A DNA stretch of 64,000 bases, from assembly GCF_014201315.1 (NCBI RefSeq), contig NZ_JACHDY010000001.1, forward strand, positions 1,240,001-1,304,000. The letters run 5' to 3'. Position numbers and translations under genes: made by a program. This document shows positions 27,466-36,823 of this stretch, piece by piece. The stretch comes from Edaphobacter lichenicola. Lineage in GTDB: Bacteria; Acidobacteriota; Terriglobia; Terriglobales; Acidobacteriaceae. Numbering within the stretch: position 1 is the first letter of the stretch; every line of letters begins with the position of its first letter. A model generated the notes under the pieces. It worked only from the letters and a program-made list of their open reading frames with translations, made no database searches and had not been told where the DNA came from.

Positions 27466-27485
27466 TTCAATAGAGAGTATATTTC
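27466..27485 (+). promoter_or_regulatory. Candidate operator, copy 2 (between lutA and rhaT)
   Basis: TTCAATAGAGAGTATATTTC on the + strand is the exact reverse complement of 24469-24488. It lies 75 nt upstream of the rhaT start and 33 nt upstream of the lutA start in the divergent gap, so one bound regulator could govern both. Relative to rhaT it has the same orientation as the rhaI site has to rhaI. Confidence 0.7.
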
Positions 27486-27560
27486 CCTAACGCAACTCGC
27501 GTCAGGTACGATAGTACCCGCTCAACCCAGCATCTCCATCATTCAACAGAACGAGGCTTC

Positions 27561-28742
27561 GTGGGACCCAATCCTTTCATCGGCGTCATCTATCACTGGA
27601 TCGGCGGCTTCGCCTCCGCCACCAACTTCATCCCCTTCCGCGGCATTAAGCGCTGGTCGTGGGAGATCTACTGGCTCATCCAGGGCTTCGCCGCGTGGAT
27701 CATCGCCCCCGTAGTCCTCGCCGCGCTCCTCGTCCCGAATCTCTTCGGCATCCTCCACGCCGCCCCGGCCTCCAGCATCCACTACGCCATCTTCTGGGGC
27801 ATCCTCTGGGGAGCAGGCGGCCTCACCTTCGGCCTCGCCATCCGCTACCTCGGCATCGCCCTCGGATACGCCATCGCCCTCGGCCTCTGCACCGCCTTCG
27901 GAACCCTCATCCCGCCCATCTACGACGGCTCCATCCACGTCATCCTCCACGAGACCTCCGGCCAGATCATCCTCGCCGGCGTGCTCCTCTGTCTCATCGC
28001 CGTAGCCGTCAACGGAGCCGCTGGCCTCTCGAAAGAACGCGAAGTCACCCCCGAAGAAAAAGCCGAAGCCGGAGAGACCGACTACAACTTCGGCAAAGGA
28101 CTCGCCGTCGCCATCTTCGCCGGCATCATGAGCTCCTTCTTCGCCTTCGGCCTCAAAGCCGGAGCCCCCATCGGAGCCCTCGCCAAGACCGAACTCCTCG
28201 CCCACAACCGCCTCGACCTCTGGCAGAACCTGCCCGTCCTCATCGTCGTGCTCTGGGGAGGCTTCCTCACCAACTTCATCTGGTCCGCCATCCTCATCCT
28301 CAAAAACGGCTCCATCAAACAGTTCACCGGCCAGCCCGGCCTCAACCCCATGCGCGCGACTCACGCCTCAGGCCAAACCCTGGTCGACTTCGACCCCCTT
28401 GACCCCTCCACCTACGACCACCTCGCCCCAAAAACCCTCGTCCAGAACTACATCTTCGCCTCGCTAGCCGGCCTCATCTGGTACTTCCAGTTCTTCTTCT
28501 ACTCCATGGGCCAGACCAAGATGGGCAAGTACGACTTCTCCAGCTGGACCCTCCACATGGCCAGCATCATCATCTTCGCCACCCTCTGGGGACTCTTCCT
28601 CAAAGAGTGGCGAGGCACCAGCCGCCGCACCAAAACCCTCGTAGCCACCGGCCTCTTCCTTCTCGTCAGCTCCACCATCGTCGTAGGCTACGGCAACTAC
28701 CTCAAAGCCAACGAAACCCCCACCACCATCACCACCCGCTAG
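27561..28742 (+). CDS. rhaT: L-rhamnose/proton symporter RhaT
   Basis: This 393-residue inner-membrane permease has about ten hydrophobic helices and the RhaT pattern (NPFIGVIYHWIGGFASATNF at the start, LIQGFAAWIIAPVV, WGAGGLTFGLAIRYLGIALG). It is longer than E. coli RhaT (about 344 residues), partly through the 160-180 loop and the 250-290 region. GTG 27561 follows ACGAGG. It is transcribed away from lutABC and probably shares the divergent operator. Confidence 0.9.
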   Translation: MGPNPFIGVIYHWIGGFASATNFIPFRGIKRWSWEIYWLIQGFAAWIIAPVVLAALLVPNLFGILHAAPASSIHYAIFWGILWGAGGLTFGLAIRYLGIALGYAIALGLCTAFGTLIPPIYDGSIHVILHETSGQIILAGVLLCLIAVAVNGAAGLSKEREVTPEEKAEAGETDYNFGKGLAVAIFAGIMSSFFAFGLKAGAPIGALAKTELLAHNRLDLWQNLPVLIVVLWGGFLTNFIWSAILILKNGSIKQFTGQPGLNPMRATHASGQTLVDFDPLDPSTYDHLAPKTLVQNYIFASLAGLIWYFQFFFYSMGQTKMGKYDFSSWTLHMASIIIFATLWGLFLKEWRGTSRRTKTLVATGLFLLVSSTIVVGYGNYLKANETPTTITTR

Positions 28743-28777
28743 CCACGACTATTACCACCCATTAACCCCAACCACTT

Positions 28778-28860
28778 CGTCATCTCGACCGAAGCGGTTC
28801 ACAGCCTCATCGTGAACCGCGCAGTGGAGAGATCCCTGTATTTCGCCTTTGCCGTTGCCT
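28778..28860 (+). repeat. Dispersed hairpin repeat, copy 2 (CGTCATCTCGACC subtype)
   Basis: Head CGTCATCTCGACCGAAG, a 9-bp hairpin (28794-28802 with 28812-28820), then GCAGTGGAGAGATCCCTG and TATTTCGCCTTTGCCGTTGC. It is related to 3241, 34943 and 39365. It lies just after rhaT. Confidence 0.8.
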
Positions 28861-28870
28861 CTTTTTTGTT

Positions 28871-28905
28871 GTCATTCCGTAGCGCAGCGGAGGAATCTGC
28901 TGTTG
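28871..28905 (+). repeat. Related repeat fragment (GTCATTCCG type) beside copy 2
   Basis: GTCATTCCGTAGCGCAGCGG followed by AGGAATCTGCTGTTGC resembles the same class of element with a different core. It is followed by more TTGC-rich sequence. It may be a second, degenerate unit inserted next to the first. Confidence 0.5.
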
Positions 28906-28948
28906 CCTTCGCTGTTGCTGTCCTTAACTCAACACGCAGCCACCACCA

Positions 28949-29317
28949 TCATTTATCCGTATCCTCAAACGCATACCGCCCCAGCGCAAACGGACGCGAA
29001 ACCGCCGGCTTACTATCCAAAGGATAAGAAGGATAAGGATCGACTGTCCCCGTAGGAAAACCCCAGATCTTCCCGGTTCGCAGATCCACAACGACCTTCC
29101 CATACACCTGCCCCGTCCCATCCGGATACCGCAGATTCTGCACTCCCGGCTCGATGTAGAACGCGTGAGCAGCCGCCGAGTCAGCCACAACCGGTGGTGG
29201 AGACACATACGGCCTCGCAGCGATCGCAACCAGCGCCACCGCAATCACAGACAGAAGAACATTCGTCAGCGCACCTTTTCTCACGAGGACCTCCCTCACC
29301 AACAAACTCCGCCGCAT
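28949..29317 (-). CDS. Hypothetical membrane-anchored protein
   Basis: This protein is about 122 residues from ATG 29317 (MRRSLLV). One hydrophobic segment (about residues 17-33, TNVLLSVIAVALVAIAA) suggests an N-terminal anchor; the rest is a small extracytoplasmic domain containing GKVVVDLRTGKIWGFPTG and ending in FALGRYAFEDTDK. The family is not recognised. AAGG lies directly before the ATG. It stands alone between the repeat after rhaT and a small zinc-binding protein on the other strand. Confidence 0.7.
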   Translation of the reverse strand: MRRSLLVREVLVRKGALTNVLLSVIAVALVAIAARPYVSPPPVVADSAAAHAFYIEPGVQNLRYPDGTGQVYGKVVVDLRTGKIWGFPTGTVDPYPSYPLDSKPAVSRPFALGRYAFEDTDK

Positions 29318-29420
29318 CCTTATTCCCAATTTTGGACGAGAACCCGCACCAAAAGCCTCACCGGAGAGAAACAATTCTCAAGAACCTAACACTGGCAACC
29401 TCCCTGCCGATAAAGCCCCC

Positions 29421-29630
29421 ATGTTCTCAAAGCCGAAGTTCTCCGACGGAAGATTCTGCCCCCACTGCAACACCGAATCCCTGCACCGCTCGCACCGTCG
29501 CGGCTGGGACTGGTTCTTCCACTATCTGGCTCTGCGCCCTGTTCGCTGCACCTGTTGCTGCCAGCGCTTCTACGCCCCCCGAACCGCCTACGGCCCCCAT
29601 ATCCGCCCCCATACAGGCCATTCGCGATAA
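29421..29630 (+). CDS. Small CxxC zinc-ribbon-like protein
   Basis: This 69-residue basic protein has two cysteine pairs (FCPHCNTE near residue 12 and RCTCCCQRFY near 42) that could bind one zinc. The spacing resembles a short zinc ribbon. It lies 12 bp before mtnA on the same strand and may be co-transcribed. Function unknown. Confidence 0.65.
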   Translation: MFSKPKFSDGRFCPHCNTESLHRSHRRGWDWFFHYLALRPVRCTCCCQRFYAPRTAYGPHIRPHTGHSR

Positions 29631-29642
29631 ACTAGAAGGGAC

Positions 29643-30710
29643 ATGATCCCTACCCTCGAATGGCTCCCCACCGGCGTTAACTTCCTCGACCAGACCAAGC
29701 TCCCCCTCGAGGAGACCTACGTCCTCGCCACCGACTACAAGCAAGTCGCCACCGTCATCCGCGACATGATCGTCCGCGGAGCCCCAGCCATCGGCGTCTC
29801 TGCCGCGATGGGCATGGCCATCGGCATCGACCGCAGCATCGCCACCACCCTCCCCGCCCTCACCGAAGAGGTCGCCCTCATCGCCAAGACCCTCGCCGAA
29901 ACCCGCCCCACCGCCGTCAACCTCTTCTGGGGCATCGACGAGATCCGCAATCTCTACATCCAACTCGCCGCCAAAGACACCGCCATCTCAGAGATCAAAT
30001 CCGCCGTAGTCGCGAAGGCCCGCCGCATGTACGACGAGGACATCGCCGCCTGCAAACAGATGGGCGCGCACGGCGCCTCACTCCTCCCCAAAGAGGGCAC
30101 TGTCCTCACCCACTGCAACGCCGGAGCCCTCGCCACCTGCGGCTACGGCTCAGCCCTCGGCGTCATCCGCGCCGCAATCGAGCGCGGCCACAAGATCGAC
30201 GTCTTCGCCGACGAGACCCGCCCCTTCCTCCAGGGTGCCCGCCTCACCGCATGGGAGCTCATGAAGGACAACATCCCCACCACCGTCCTCTGTGACAACA
30301 TGGCCGCCTCGCTCATGCGCCAGGGCCGCATCCAGGCCGTCATCGTAGGAGCAGACCGCATCGCCGCCAACGGAGACGTCGCCAACAAGATCGGCACCTA
30401 CGGCGTAGCCATCCTCGCCAAAGAGCACAACATCCCCTTCTACGTCGCCGCCCCCTGGTCCACCCTCGACCTCGCCACAGCACACGGCGACAGCATCCCC
30501 ATCGAGCAGCGCGACGCCCGCGAGGTCACCCACTCCAACGGCAAGCAGATGACCCCCAACGGCGTAGCCATCGAGAACCCAGCCTTCGACGTCACCCCTG
30601 CAAAGTACGTCACCGCCATCATCACCGAGCGCGGCGTCCTCACCGCCCCCTACAACAACTCCATCCGCGCCATGTCCAAACAGACCGAATCCGAGCTCAC
30701 CGCAGTCTAG
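29643..30710 (+). CDS. mtnA: S-methyl-5-thioribose-1-phosphate isomerase
   Basis: This 355-residue enzyme of the methionine salvage pathway converts methylthioribose 1-phosphate to methylthioribulose 1-phosphate. It has the eIF2B-like fold with the N-terminal [20 protein letters not shown] motif. The catalytic cysteine lies in [20 protein letters not shown] (near 160) and the catalytic aspartate in [21 protein letters not shown]-type sequence near 240. Length is normal. No other salvage gene is adjacent. Confidence 0.95.
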   Translation: MIPTLEWLPTGVNFLDQTKLPLEETYVLATDYKQVATVIRDMIVRGAPAIGVSAAMGMAIGIDRSIATTLPALTEEVALIAKTLAETRPTAVNLFWGIDEIRNLYIQLAAKDTAISEIKSAVVAKARRMYDEDIAACKQMGAHGASLLPKEGTVLTHCNAGALATCGYGSALGVIRAAIERGHKIDVFADETRPFLQGARLTAWELMKDNIPTTVLCDNMAASLMRQGRIQAVIVGADRIAANGDVANKIGTYGVAILAKEHNIPFYVAAPWSTLDLATAHGDSIPIEQRDAREVTHSNGKQMTPNGVAIENPAFDVTPAKYVTAIITERGVLTAPYNNSIRAMSKQTESELTAV

Positions 30711-30958
30711 GAATCTCACGACGACTAAAGTTGCCCGCGGATAAACCGGCAATCTCATCTGGGGGTGTTCACTTATCTGGACGCACCCAGAAACCCACCA
30801 CAACCAACTCCGCACAACGATCTCCCGCCATCGTTGCAATCCGCTTTGCCTGCATCAAAAAAATAAGGACCGTAGGTACGCCACGCCTCTCCCCCTAACT
30901 GGCACTAAACCCATCACGCCCGTATCCTTAAACAGATAGGTTCAACCAGACACACCGC

Positions 30959-31264
30959 GTGAAACATCCCCTCTTCAATCCGCGTGCCCACTCTCTTCTA
31001 CGCGGCAGCCTCCTCGTACTCCTCAGCCTCGCCGTCTCTCTTCTCCTCTCCGACTTTCCCCACAACCGCGCCACGCTCTTCCTCATCCTTCCCGTCCTCT
31101 TCGCCATCGCCGGCACTGCAGACACCGTCCGTTGCATGCAGCGCCGCTGGAGCTTCTATCACGCCGGGGTCATCCTCTGCATCTACATGGACCTCATGGC
31201 CCTCTGCATGATTCTCTTCTTCCTCCTCTACCCCTACGCCCGCTGGATCGCCTCCTCCCAATAG
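30959..31264 (+). CDS. Small membrane protein, unknown
   Basis: This 101-residue protein starts at GTG 30959 and has three hydrophobic segments (about residues 16-31, 40-53 and 71-92). No family was recognised. It begins after a 248-bp gap following mtnA in which no gene was seen, and ends 128 bp before mscL. Confidence 0.65.
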   Translation: MKHPLFNPRAHSLLRGSLLVLLSLAVSLLLSDFPHNRATLFLILPVLFAIAGTADTVRCMQRRWSFYHAGVILCIYMDLMALCMILFFLLYPYARWIASSQ

Positions 31265-31392
31265 CCCGCCCCAGCCCGTTTTCACCCCTCAACTATCCTC
31301 AAGCCTTAAAAATCTCCTGCGTTATACTCGCCGCACCGGAACAAGCAGTGATCAACGGTTCCCATGCACGATCAAACTAGGAGACTGACCTC

Positions 31393-31791
31393 ATGTTCAA
31401 AGGATTCCGCGATTTCATTCTGCGTGGTAACGTCGTCGATCTTGCCGTCGCCGTCATCATCGGAGCTGCATTTACCGCCATCGTCACCTCGCTGACTGAA
31501 AAGATCATCAATCCCCTCCTGGGCGCAGTCATCGGCAAGCCCAACTTCGGCTACCTCATCGCCCACGTCAACGGCGGCGAGATCCGCTATGGCGACTTCA
31601 TCACCGCAATCATCAACTTCCTCCTCATCGCCAGCGTCGTTTACTTCTTCCTCGTACTGCCGATTCAGTACCTCTTGAAAAAATTCCACCCCGCAGTTGT
31701 CGAGCCGCCAGCCACTAAACCCTGCCCCCAGTGCCTCGGCGACATCCCCATCCCCGCCACGCGCTGCAAGTTCTGCACTCAACCCGTATAG
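31393..31791 (+). CDS. mscL: Large-conductance mechanosensitive channel with C-terminal zinc ribbon
   Basis: The 132-residue protein has the MscL N-terminal helix (MFKGFRDFILRGNVVDLAVA), TM1 (VIIGAAFTAIVTSL), the periplasmic loop, TM2 (FLLIASVVYFFLVLPI) and a KKF charged turn. Instead of the usual cytoplasmic helix bundle it ends with CPQCLGDIPIPATRCKFC, two CxxC pairs typical of a zinc ribbon. AGGAG lies about 9 nt upstream. The channel opens under membrane tension during hypo-osmotic shock. The zinc ribbon could stabilise or regulate the pentamer; that is inference. Confidence 0.93.
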   Translation: MFKGFRDFILRGNVVDLAVAVIIGAAFTAIVTSLTEKIINPLLGAVIGKPNFGYLIAHVNGGEIRYGDFITAIINFLLIASVVYFFLVLPIQYLLKKFHPAVVEPPATKPCPQCLGDIPIPATRCKFCTQPV

Positions 31792-31809
31792 CCTTCTCTC
31801 GAAAAAGGA

Positions 31810-31858
31810 ACACGTCGAAGCGGCTCACAATCCATCGTGAACCGCTTCGACGTGTTTG
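31810..31858 (+). terminator. Strong hairpin after mscL
   Basis: A 19-bp stem with one mismatch (31810-31828 with 31837-31855) and an 8-nt loop lie 18 nt after the mscL stop. No long T-run follows. It is palindromic enough to work in both directions. Its core resembles the hairpin of repeat copy 28778 (CGAAGCGG-TTCAC), so it may be derived from that family. Confidence 0.65.
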
Positions 31859-31990
31859 CAGCCACCCATTGCAGAGACTCAACCGCCTCGATAGAAGCCT
31901 CTGCCCTCAGAACTTACCCGCCCAAAATCCTGCCGAAACTCAATTCTGCGATACCCTGATATCTCAACAACCCACACCGAGGCCCACGAC

Positions 31991-34198
31991 TTGACTCGTC
32001 TCCGCACCGTAGCCTGCCTGCTCCCTCTCGCCGCCCTCACCCTGGCCCAGTCTCCCGCCCCGCAGGTCTTCGGCTACCGCGACTTCGCCCAGCAGGCAAA
32101 GTGGGACAAAGTCTTCATGGCCGTCCCCGACGCCGCACTCGCCGGCCAGCACCTCAAGACCCTCACCGCCGCCCCCCACTGGGCCAGCTCGCCCGAGGAC
32201 TACGCCACCGCCGTCTACGTCGCCGACAAGTTCAAAGCCGCCGGCCTCGAAACCCAGATCATCCCCTACAAAGTTCTCCTCACCAAACCCGTCAAGATCG
32301 TCATCGAAGCCTTCGACGCCGACGGCAAAAAGCTCATGTCCGGCCCCACGCCCGAGCATGTCGACCCCAACAAATTCGGCGGCGACCCCTTCCAGGACGA
32401 CCCCCGCATCCTCCCCGCCTTCAACGGCTCCTCCCCCTCCGGCGACGTCACCGCCGAGGTCATCTACGCCAACTACGGCACCCTCGCCGACTTCCAGCAG
32501 CTCGCCAAATTAGGCATCAGCGTCAAAGGCAAAATCGTCCTCGTCCGCTACGGCGAAAACTTCCGCGGCATCAAGACCTACATCGCCCAGCAGTACGGAG
32601 CCGTCGGCGTCCTCATCTACTCCGACCCCGCCGACGACGGCTACTTCCGCGGCGACATCTACCCCCGCGGCCCCTACCGTCCCGAGACCGCCGTCCAGCG
32701 CGGCTCCATCCAGTTCCTCCCCATCTACCCCGGCGACCCCACCACCCCCGGCGTAGCCTCCACCCCCGACCTACCCGACTCCAAACGCATCCCCATCGAC
32801 AAGCTGCAAAACAACCAGCCCACCATCCCCACCAACCCCCTCTCCTACCACGACGCCGCCCCCATCCTCAAAGCCCTCGGCGGAGCCGAATCCCCCCGCG
32901 ACTGGCAGGGCGCACTCCCCTTCACCTATCACCTCGGAGCAACCGGAACTCTCGGAGCAGGTGGAAATCTCGGAGCAGGCGGAACCCACAGCACCCCTCC
33001 CAAAATCACCGTCCACATGCACCTCGAGCAGGACGTCGCCCTCCGCACCATCTGGGACGTCACCGGCACCATCGACGGAACCGACCCCGCCCAGAAAGAA
33101 GACTGGGTCGTAGCCGGCAACCACCGCGACGCCTGGGTCTACGGCGCAGTCGACCCCAACTCCGGCACCGCCGCCATGCTCGAAACCGTCCACGGCCTAG
33201 GCGAGCTCCTCAAACAGGGTTGGAAGCCGCAACGCCGCATCGTCATCTGCAGCTGGGACGCCGAAGAAGAAGGACTCATCGGATCCACCGAGTGGGCCGA
33301 GCAGCATGAGACCCACCTCGCCCACGCCGTAGCCTACTTCAACACCGACGTAGGCGTAGCCGGCCCCAACTTCGACGCCGCCGCCGTCCCCTCCCTCAAA
33401 CAGTTCGTCCGCGAAGTCACCAAGGAAGTCGCCAGCCCCAAGGGCGGAACCGTCTACGAACAGTGGAAGGCCGACCAGGCAACCGCCCCTACCCGCCGCA
33501 GCCGCAAGCCCATTGAATCCACCGACTCTGACGTCCACATCGGCACCCTGGGCTCCGGCTCCGACTACACCCCCTTCATCCAGCACCTCGGCGTCCCCTC
33601 CACCGACATCGGCTCCGAAGGCCCCTACGGCGTCTATCACTCCGTCTTCGACAACTACAACTGGTTCACCAAATTCGCCGACCCCACCTTCGTCTACGAG
33701 CAGCAGCAGGCCCGCGTCTTCGGCCTCGAGATCCTCCACATGGCCGACGCCGACGTCCTCCCCTACGACTACCAGCTCTACGGCAAAGAGATCGTAGGCT
33801 ACCTCGAGGCCGCGCAGAAACAAGCCACCACCAAAAACCTCACCCTCGACTTCACCGCCGCCCAAGCCGCAGCCAGCCGCTTCGCCGCCGCCGGCGCCGC
33901 CATCCGAGCCGCCCAGTCCGCACCGCCGTCGAACCCCGCGGCGCTCAACCAGTCCCTGCGCGAAGCCGAAGGCGCTCTCCTCAACCCCGAAGGTCTCCCC
34001 AAACGCTCCTGGTACAAACACACCATCTACGCCCCAGGCGAGTTCACCGGCTATGCCGCCGTCGTCATCCCCGGCGTCAACGAGGGCATCGACGCACCCG
34101 ACGCACCCCGAGCCCAATCCCAGCTAGCCGCCCTGGCCGCAGCCCTCAATCGCTCCGCCGCCATCCTGGAGTCCGCCAACAAGGAAGCCGCCAAATAA
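31991..34198 (+). CDS. Secreted M28 family metallopeptidase (glutamate carboxypeptidase II-like)
   Basis: This 735-residue protein has a short signal peptide (about residues 1-19, ending TLAQSP), a PA domain (about 150-290) and an M28 zinc peptidase core. Zinc ligands are visible in NHRDAWVYGAVDPNSG (H and D), DAEEEGLIGS (catalytic E and ligand E), FNTDVG (D) and YHSVFDNYNWF (H). A C-terminal dimerisation-like helical domain follows. Length and layout match the GCPII/transferrin-receptor-like group. It starts at TTG 31991 with GAGG 8 nt upstream. It contains a three-fold GAGG(N/T)L-type glycine-rich repeat near residue 315-330. It likely degrades peptides outside the cell. Confidence 0.92.
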   Translation: MTRLRTVACLLPLAALTLAQSPAPQVFGYRDFAQQAKWDKVFMAVPDAALAGQHLKTLTAAPHWASSPEDYATAVYVADKFKAAGLETQIIPYKVLLTKPVKIVIEAFDADGKKLMSGPTPEHVDPNKFGGDPFQDDPRILPAFNGSSPSGDVTAEVIYANYGTLADFQQLAKLGISVKGKIVLVRYGENFRGIKTYIAQQYGAVGVLIYSDPADDGYFRGDIYPRGPYRPETAVQRGSIQFLPIYPGDPTTPGVASTPDLPDSKRIPIDKLQNNQPTIPTNPLSYHDAAPILKALGGAESPRDWQGALPFTYHLGATGTLGAGGNLGAGGTHSTPPKITVHMHLEQDVALRTIWDVTGTIDGTDPAQKEDWVVAGNHRDAWVYGAVDPNSGTAAMLETVHGLGELLKQGWKPQRRIVICSWDAEEEGLIGSTEWAEQHETHLAHAVAYFNTDVGVAGPNFDAAAVPSLKQFVREVTKEVASPKGGTVYEQWKADQATAPTRRSRKPIESTDSDVHIGTLGSGSDYTPFIQHLGVPSTDIGSEGPYGVYHSVFDNYNWFTKFADPTFVYEQQQARVFGLEILHMADADVLPYDYQLYGKEIVGYLEAAQKQATTKNLTLDFTAAQAAASRFAAAGAAIRAAQSAPPSNPAALNQSLREAEGALLNPEGLPKRSWYKHTIYAPGEFTGYAAVVIPGVNEGIDAPDAPRAQSQLAALAAALNRSAAILESANKEAAK

Positions 34199-34272
34199 CC
34201 ACCAACCCACCACAAACCACCATCCCAAACACCACAATCAGCCATCCCCACGTAGCTGGCTGACATGAGCCT

Positions 34273-34354
34273 CCGACCAACGGGAGGACCACGCGAAGCT
34301 TTAAAAAGGCGTGCGAACGCCCGCCCTCCGCGCAGGAGGCCCGTCCGGCAGGAC
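34273..34354 (+). repeat. Half-copy of the inverted-repeat element
   Basis: CCGACCAACGGGAGGACC at 34273-34290 and the 26-nt segment 34329-34354 (ending CCGTCCGGCAGGAC) also occur, in the same order, in each arm of the 200-bp inverted repeat at 46852-47051. The middle part differs. It lies in the 34199-34487 gap, where no gene was seen apart from a CCAC-rich tract directly after the peptidase gene. Confidence 0.8.
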
Positions 34355-34487
34355 ACCAGCCTTAAAGAGAAATAAAACCATCCCCCAAAAGGTGCATCTT
34401 TCGTTGCCGAAGTGGGATATCCCCAGTTAGTCACCTGCCCCATGATTACTCTCAAGACGGTCAAAGCCGCCCAAAGGAGACTCCCCA

Positions 34488-34589
34488 ATGGTCCACGATC
34501 TCGTTTTAGCTTTGGTATTTCTCGCAATGATTATTGCTCCTGCACTTCTTGCCATGCGATCTGACAAACAGGAGAAAGATATTCTCTAG
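34488..34589 (+). CDS. Short single-helix membrane protein (33 residues)
   Basis: An ATG with GGAG 8 nt upstream opens a 33-residue peptide: MVHDLVLALVFLAMIIAPAL followed by a charged tail ending in QEKDIL. One transmembrane helix with a short cytoplasmic tail is predicted. The good ribosome-binding site and the clean amphipathic layout suggest a real small membrane protein. Confidence 0.55.
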   Translation: MVHDLVLALVFLAMIIAPALLAMRSDKQEKDIL

Positions 34590-34668
34590 ACTCACCCCTG
34601 TGCTGCCGCCCCACGGAGTAAGTTGTTGCCAGCCCACACCAACCCGCATCCTCCACCGCATCGCGGGC

Positions 34669-34830
34669 ATGGCCTTCAACTTCAGCGCTGACCAATTCGA
34701 GCCGTCCTTCGAACCCAGCTCTGAGCTACCCCGTGCCGCCCAGCAGCCCAGTCCGATTCGCCCCCGACGCAACAAACTCGCAGCCACCGCTACGAGCCAA
34801 CCTAAACCAAACTCCTCCCCAAAGAGATAG
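34669..34830 (+). CDS. Short proline-rich protein (53 residues), uncertain
   Basis: From ATG 34669 a 53-residue frame (MAFNFSADQFEPSFEPSSEL, then a basic SPIRPRRNKLA tail) ends exactly where a terminator hairpin begins. Composition suggests a disordered peptide. No strong ribosome-binding site was seen. It could be chance. Confidence 0.4.
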   Translation: MAFNFSADQFEPSFEPSSELPRAAQQPSPIRPRRNKLAATATSQPKPNSSPKR

Positions 34831-34865
34831 GCCGCCTCCCAAACCAGGGACGCGGCCTTTTTCTA
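34829..34865 (+). terminator. Intrinsic terminator
   Basis: A 7-bp stem (34829-34835 with 34852-34858) is followed directly by TTTTTCT. It would end transcripts of the short genes at 34488 and 34669. Confidence 0.7.
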
Positions 34866-34942
34866 TAGAACCACTGCCAACCCGAACAAAGCAGCCATCC
34901 CGAACAAAGCCTCCACCCCCAACTAAACCGCCCCCTCACGAT

Positions 34943-35017
34943 CGTCATCCTGAGCAAAGTTGCTCGCGGCACTTTGCGAGCAACGCAGTCGAAGGATCCC
35001 TGTATTTCGTCTTTGCC
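34943..35017 (+). repeat. Dispersed hairpin repeat, copy 3 (CGTCATCCTGAGC subtype)
   Basis: It is nearly identical to 3241-3312: head CGTCATCCTGAGCAAAG, hairpin GTTGCTCGC/GCGAGCAAC, CGCAGTCGAAGGATCCCTG and TATTTCGTCTTTGCCGTTGC. GTTGC-like units continue to about 35050, up to the thiC 3' end. Confidence 0.85.
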
Positions 35018-35062
35018 GTTGCCGTTCCCTTCGCGGTTGCACTCTCCCGCAACCGCCGAAAG

Positions 35063-36631
<1,569 letters not shown>

Positions 36632-36704
36632 CTAAACGCTTCCCTGACGCTTCCCAGCCGCTTCCCGCAAAGTTTGCCGCGCTCAGCTTCCGGCTGGCCG
36701 CCCC

Positions 36705-36740
36705 AGAAAGAAGGGCCCTCCGTGCCGCGGAGAGCCCTTT
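36705..36740 (-). terminator. Terminator after the methyltransferase gene
   Basis: A 12-bp stem with one mismatch (36711-36722 with 36728-36739) and a TTCTTTCT tail read in the minus direction ends the methyltransferase transcript ahead of thiC. Confidence 0.65.
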
Positions 36741-36823
36741 CGACTTTGTGCGAGGTCGCGATTCGAGGCCCGCAACTCCCAGAGGAGCCCGCACAAGGCA
36801 GCATCCTCCTACCTCCCCGCGTG

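Noticed and set aside
27186-27470. 94-codon frame starting at TTG 27470 ahead of lutA
   Set aside because: It overlaps lutA in a different frame and does not encode the conserved LutA N-terminus.
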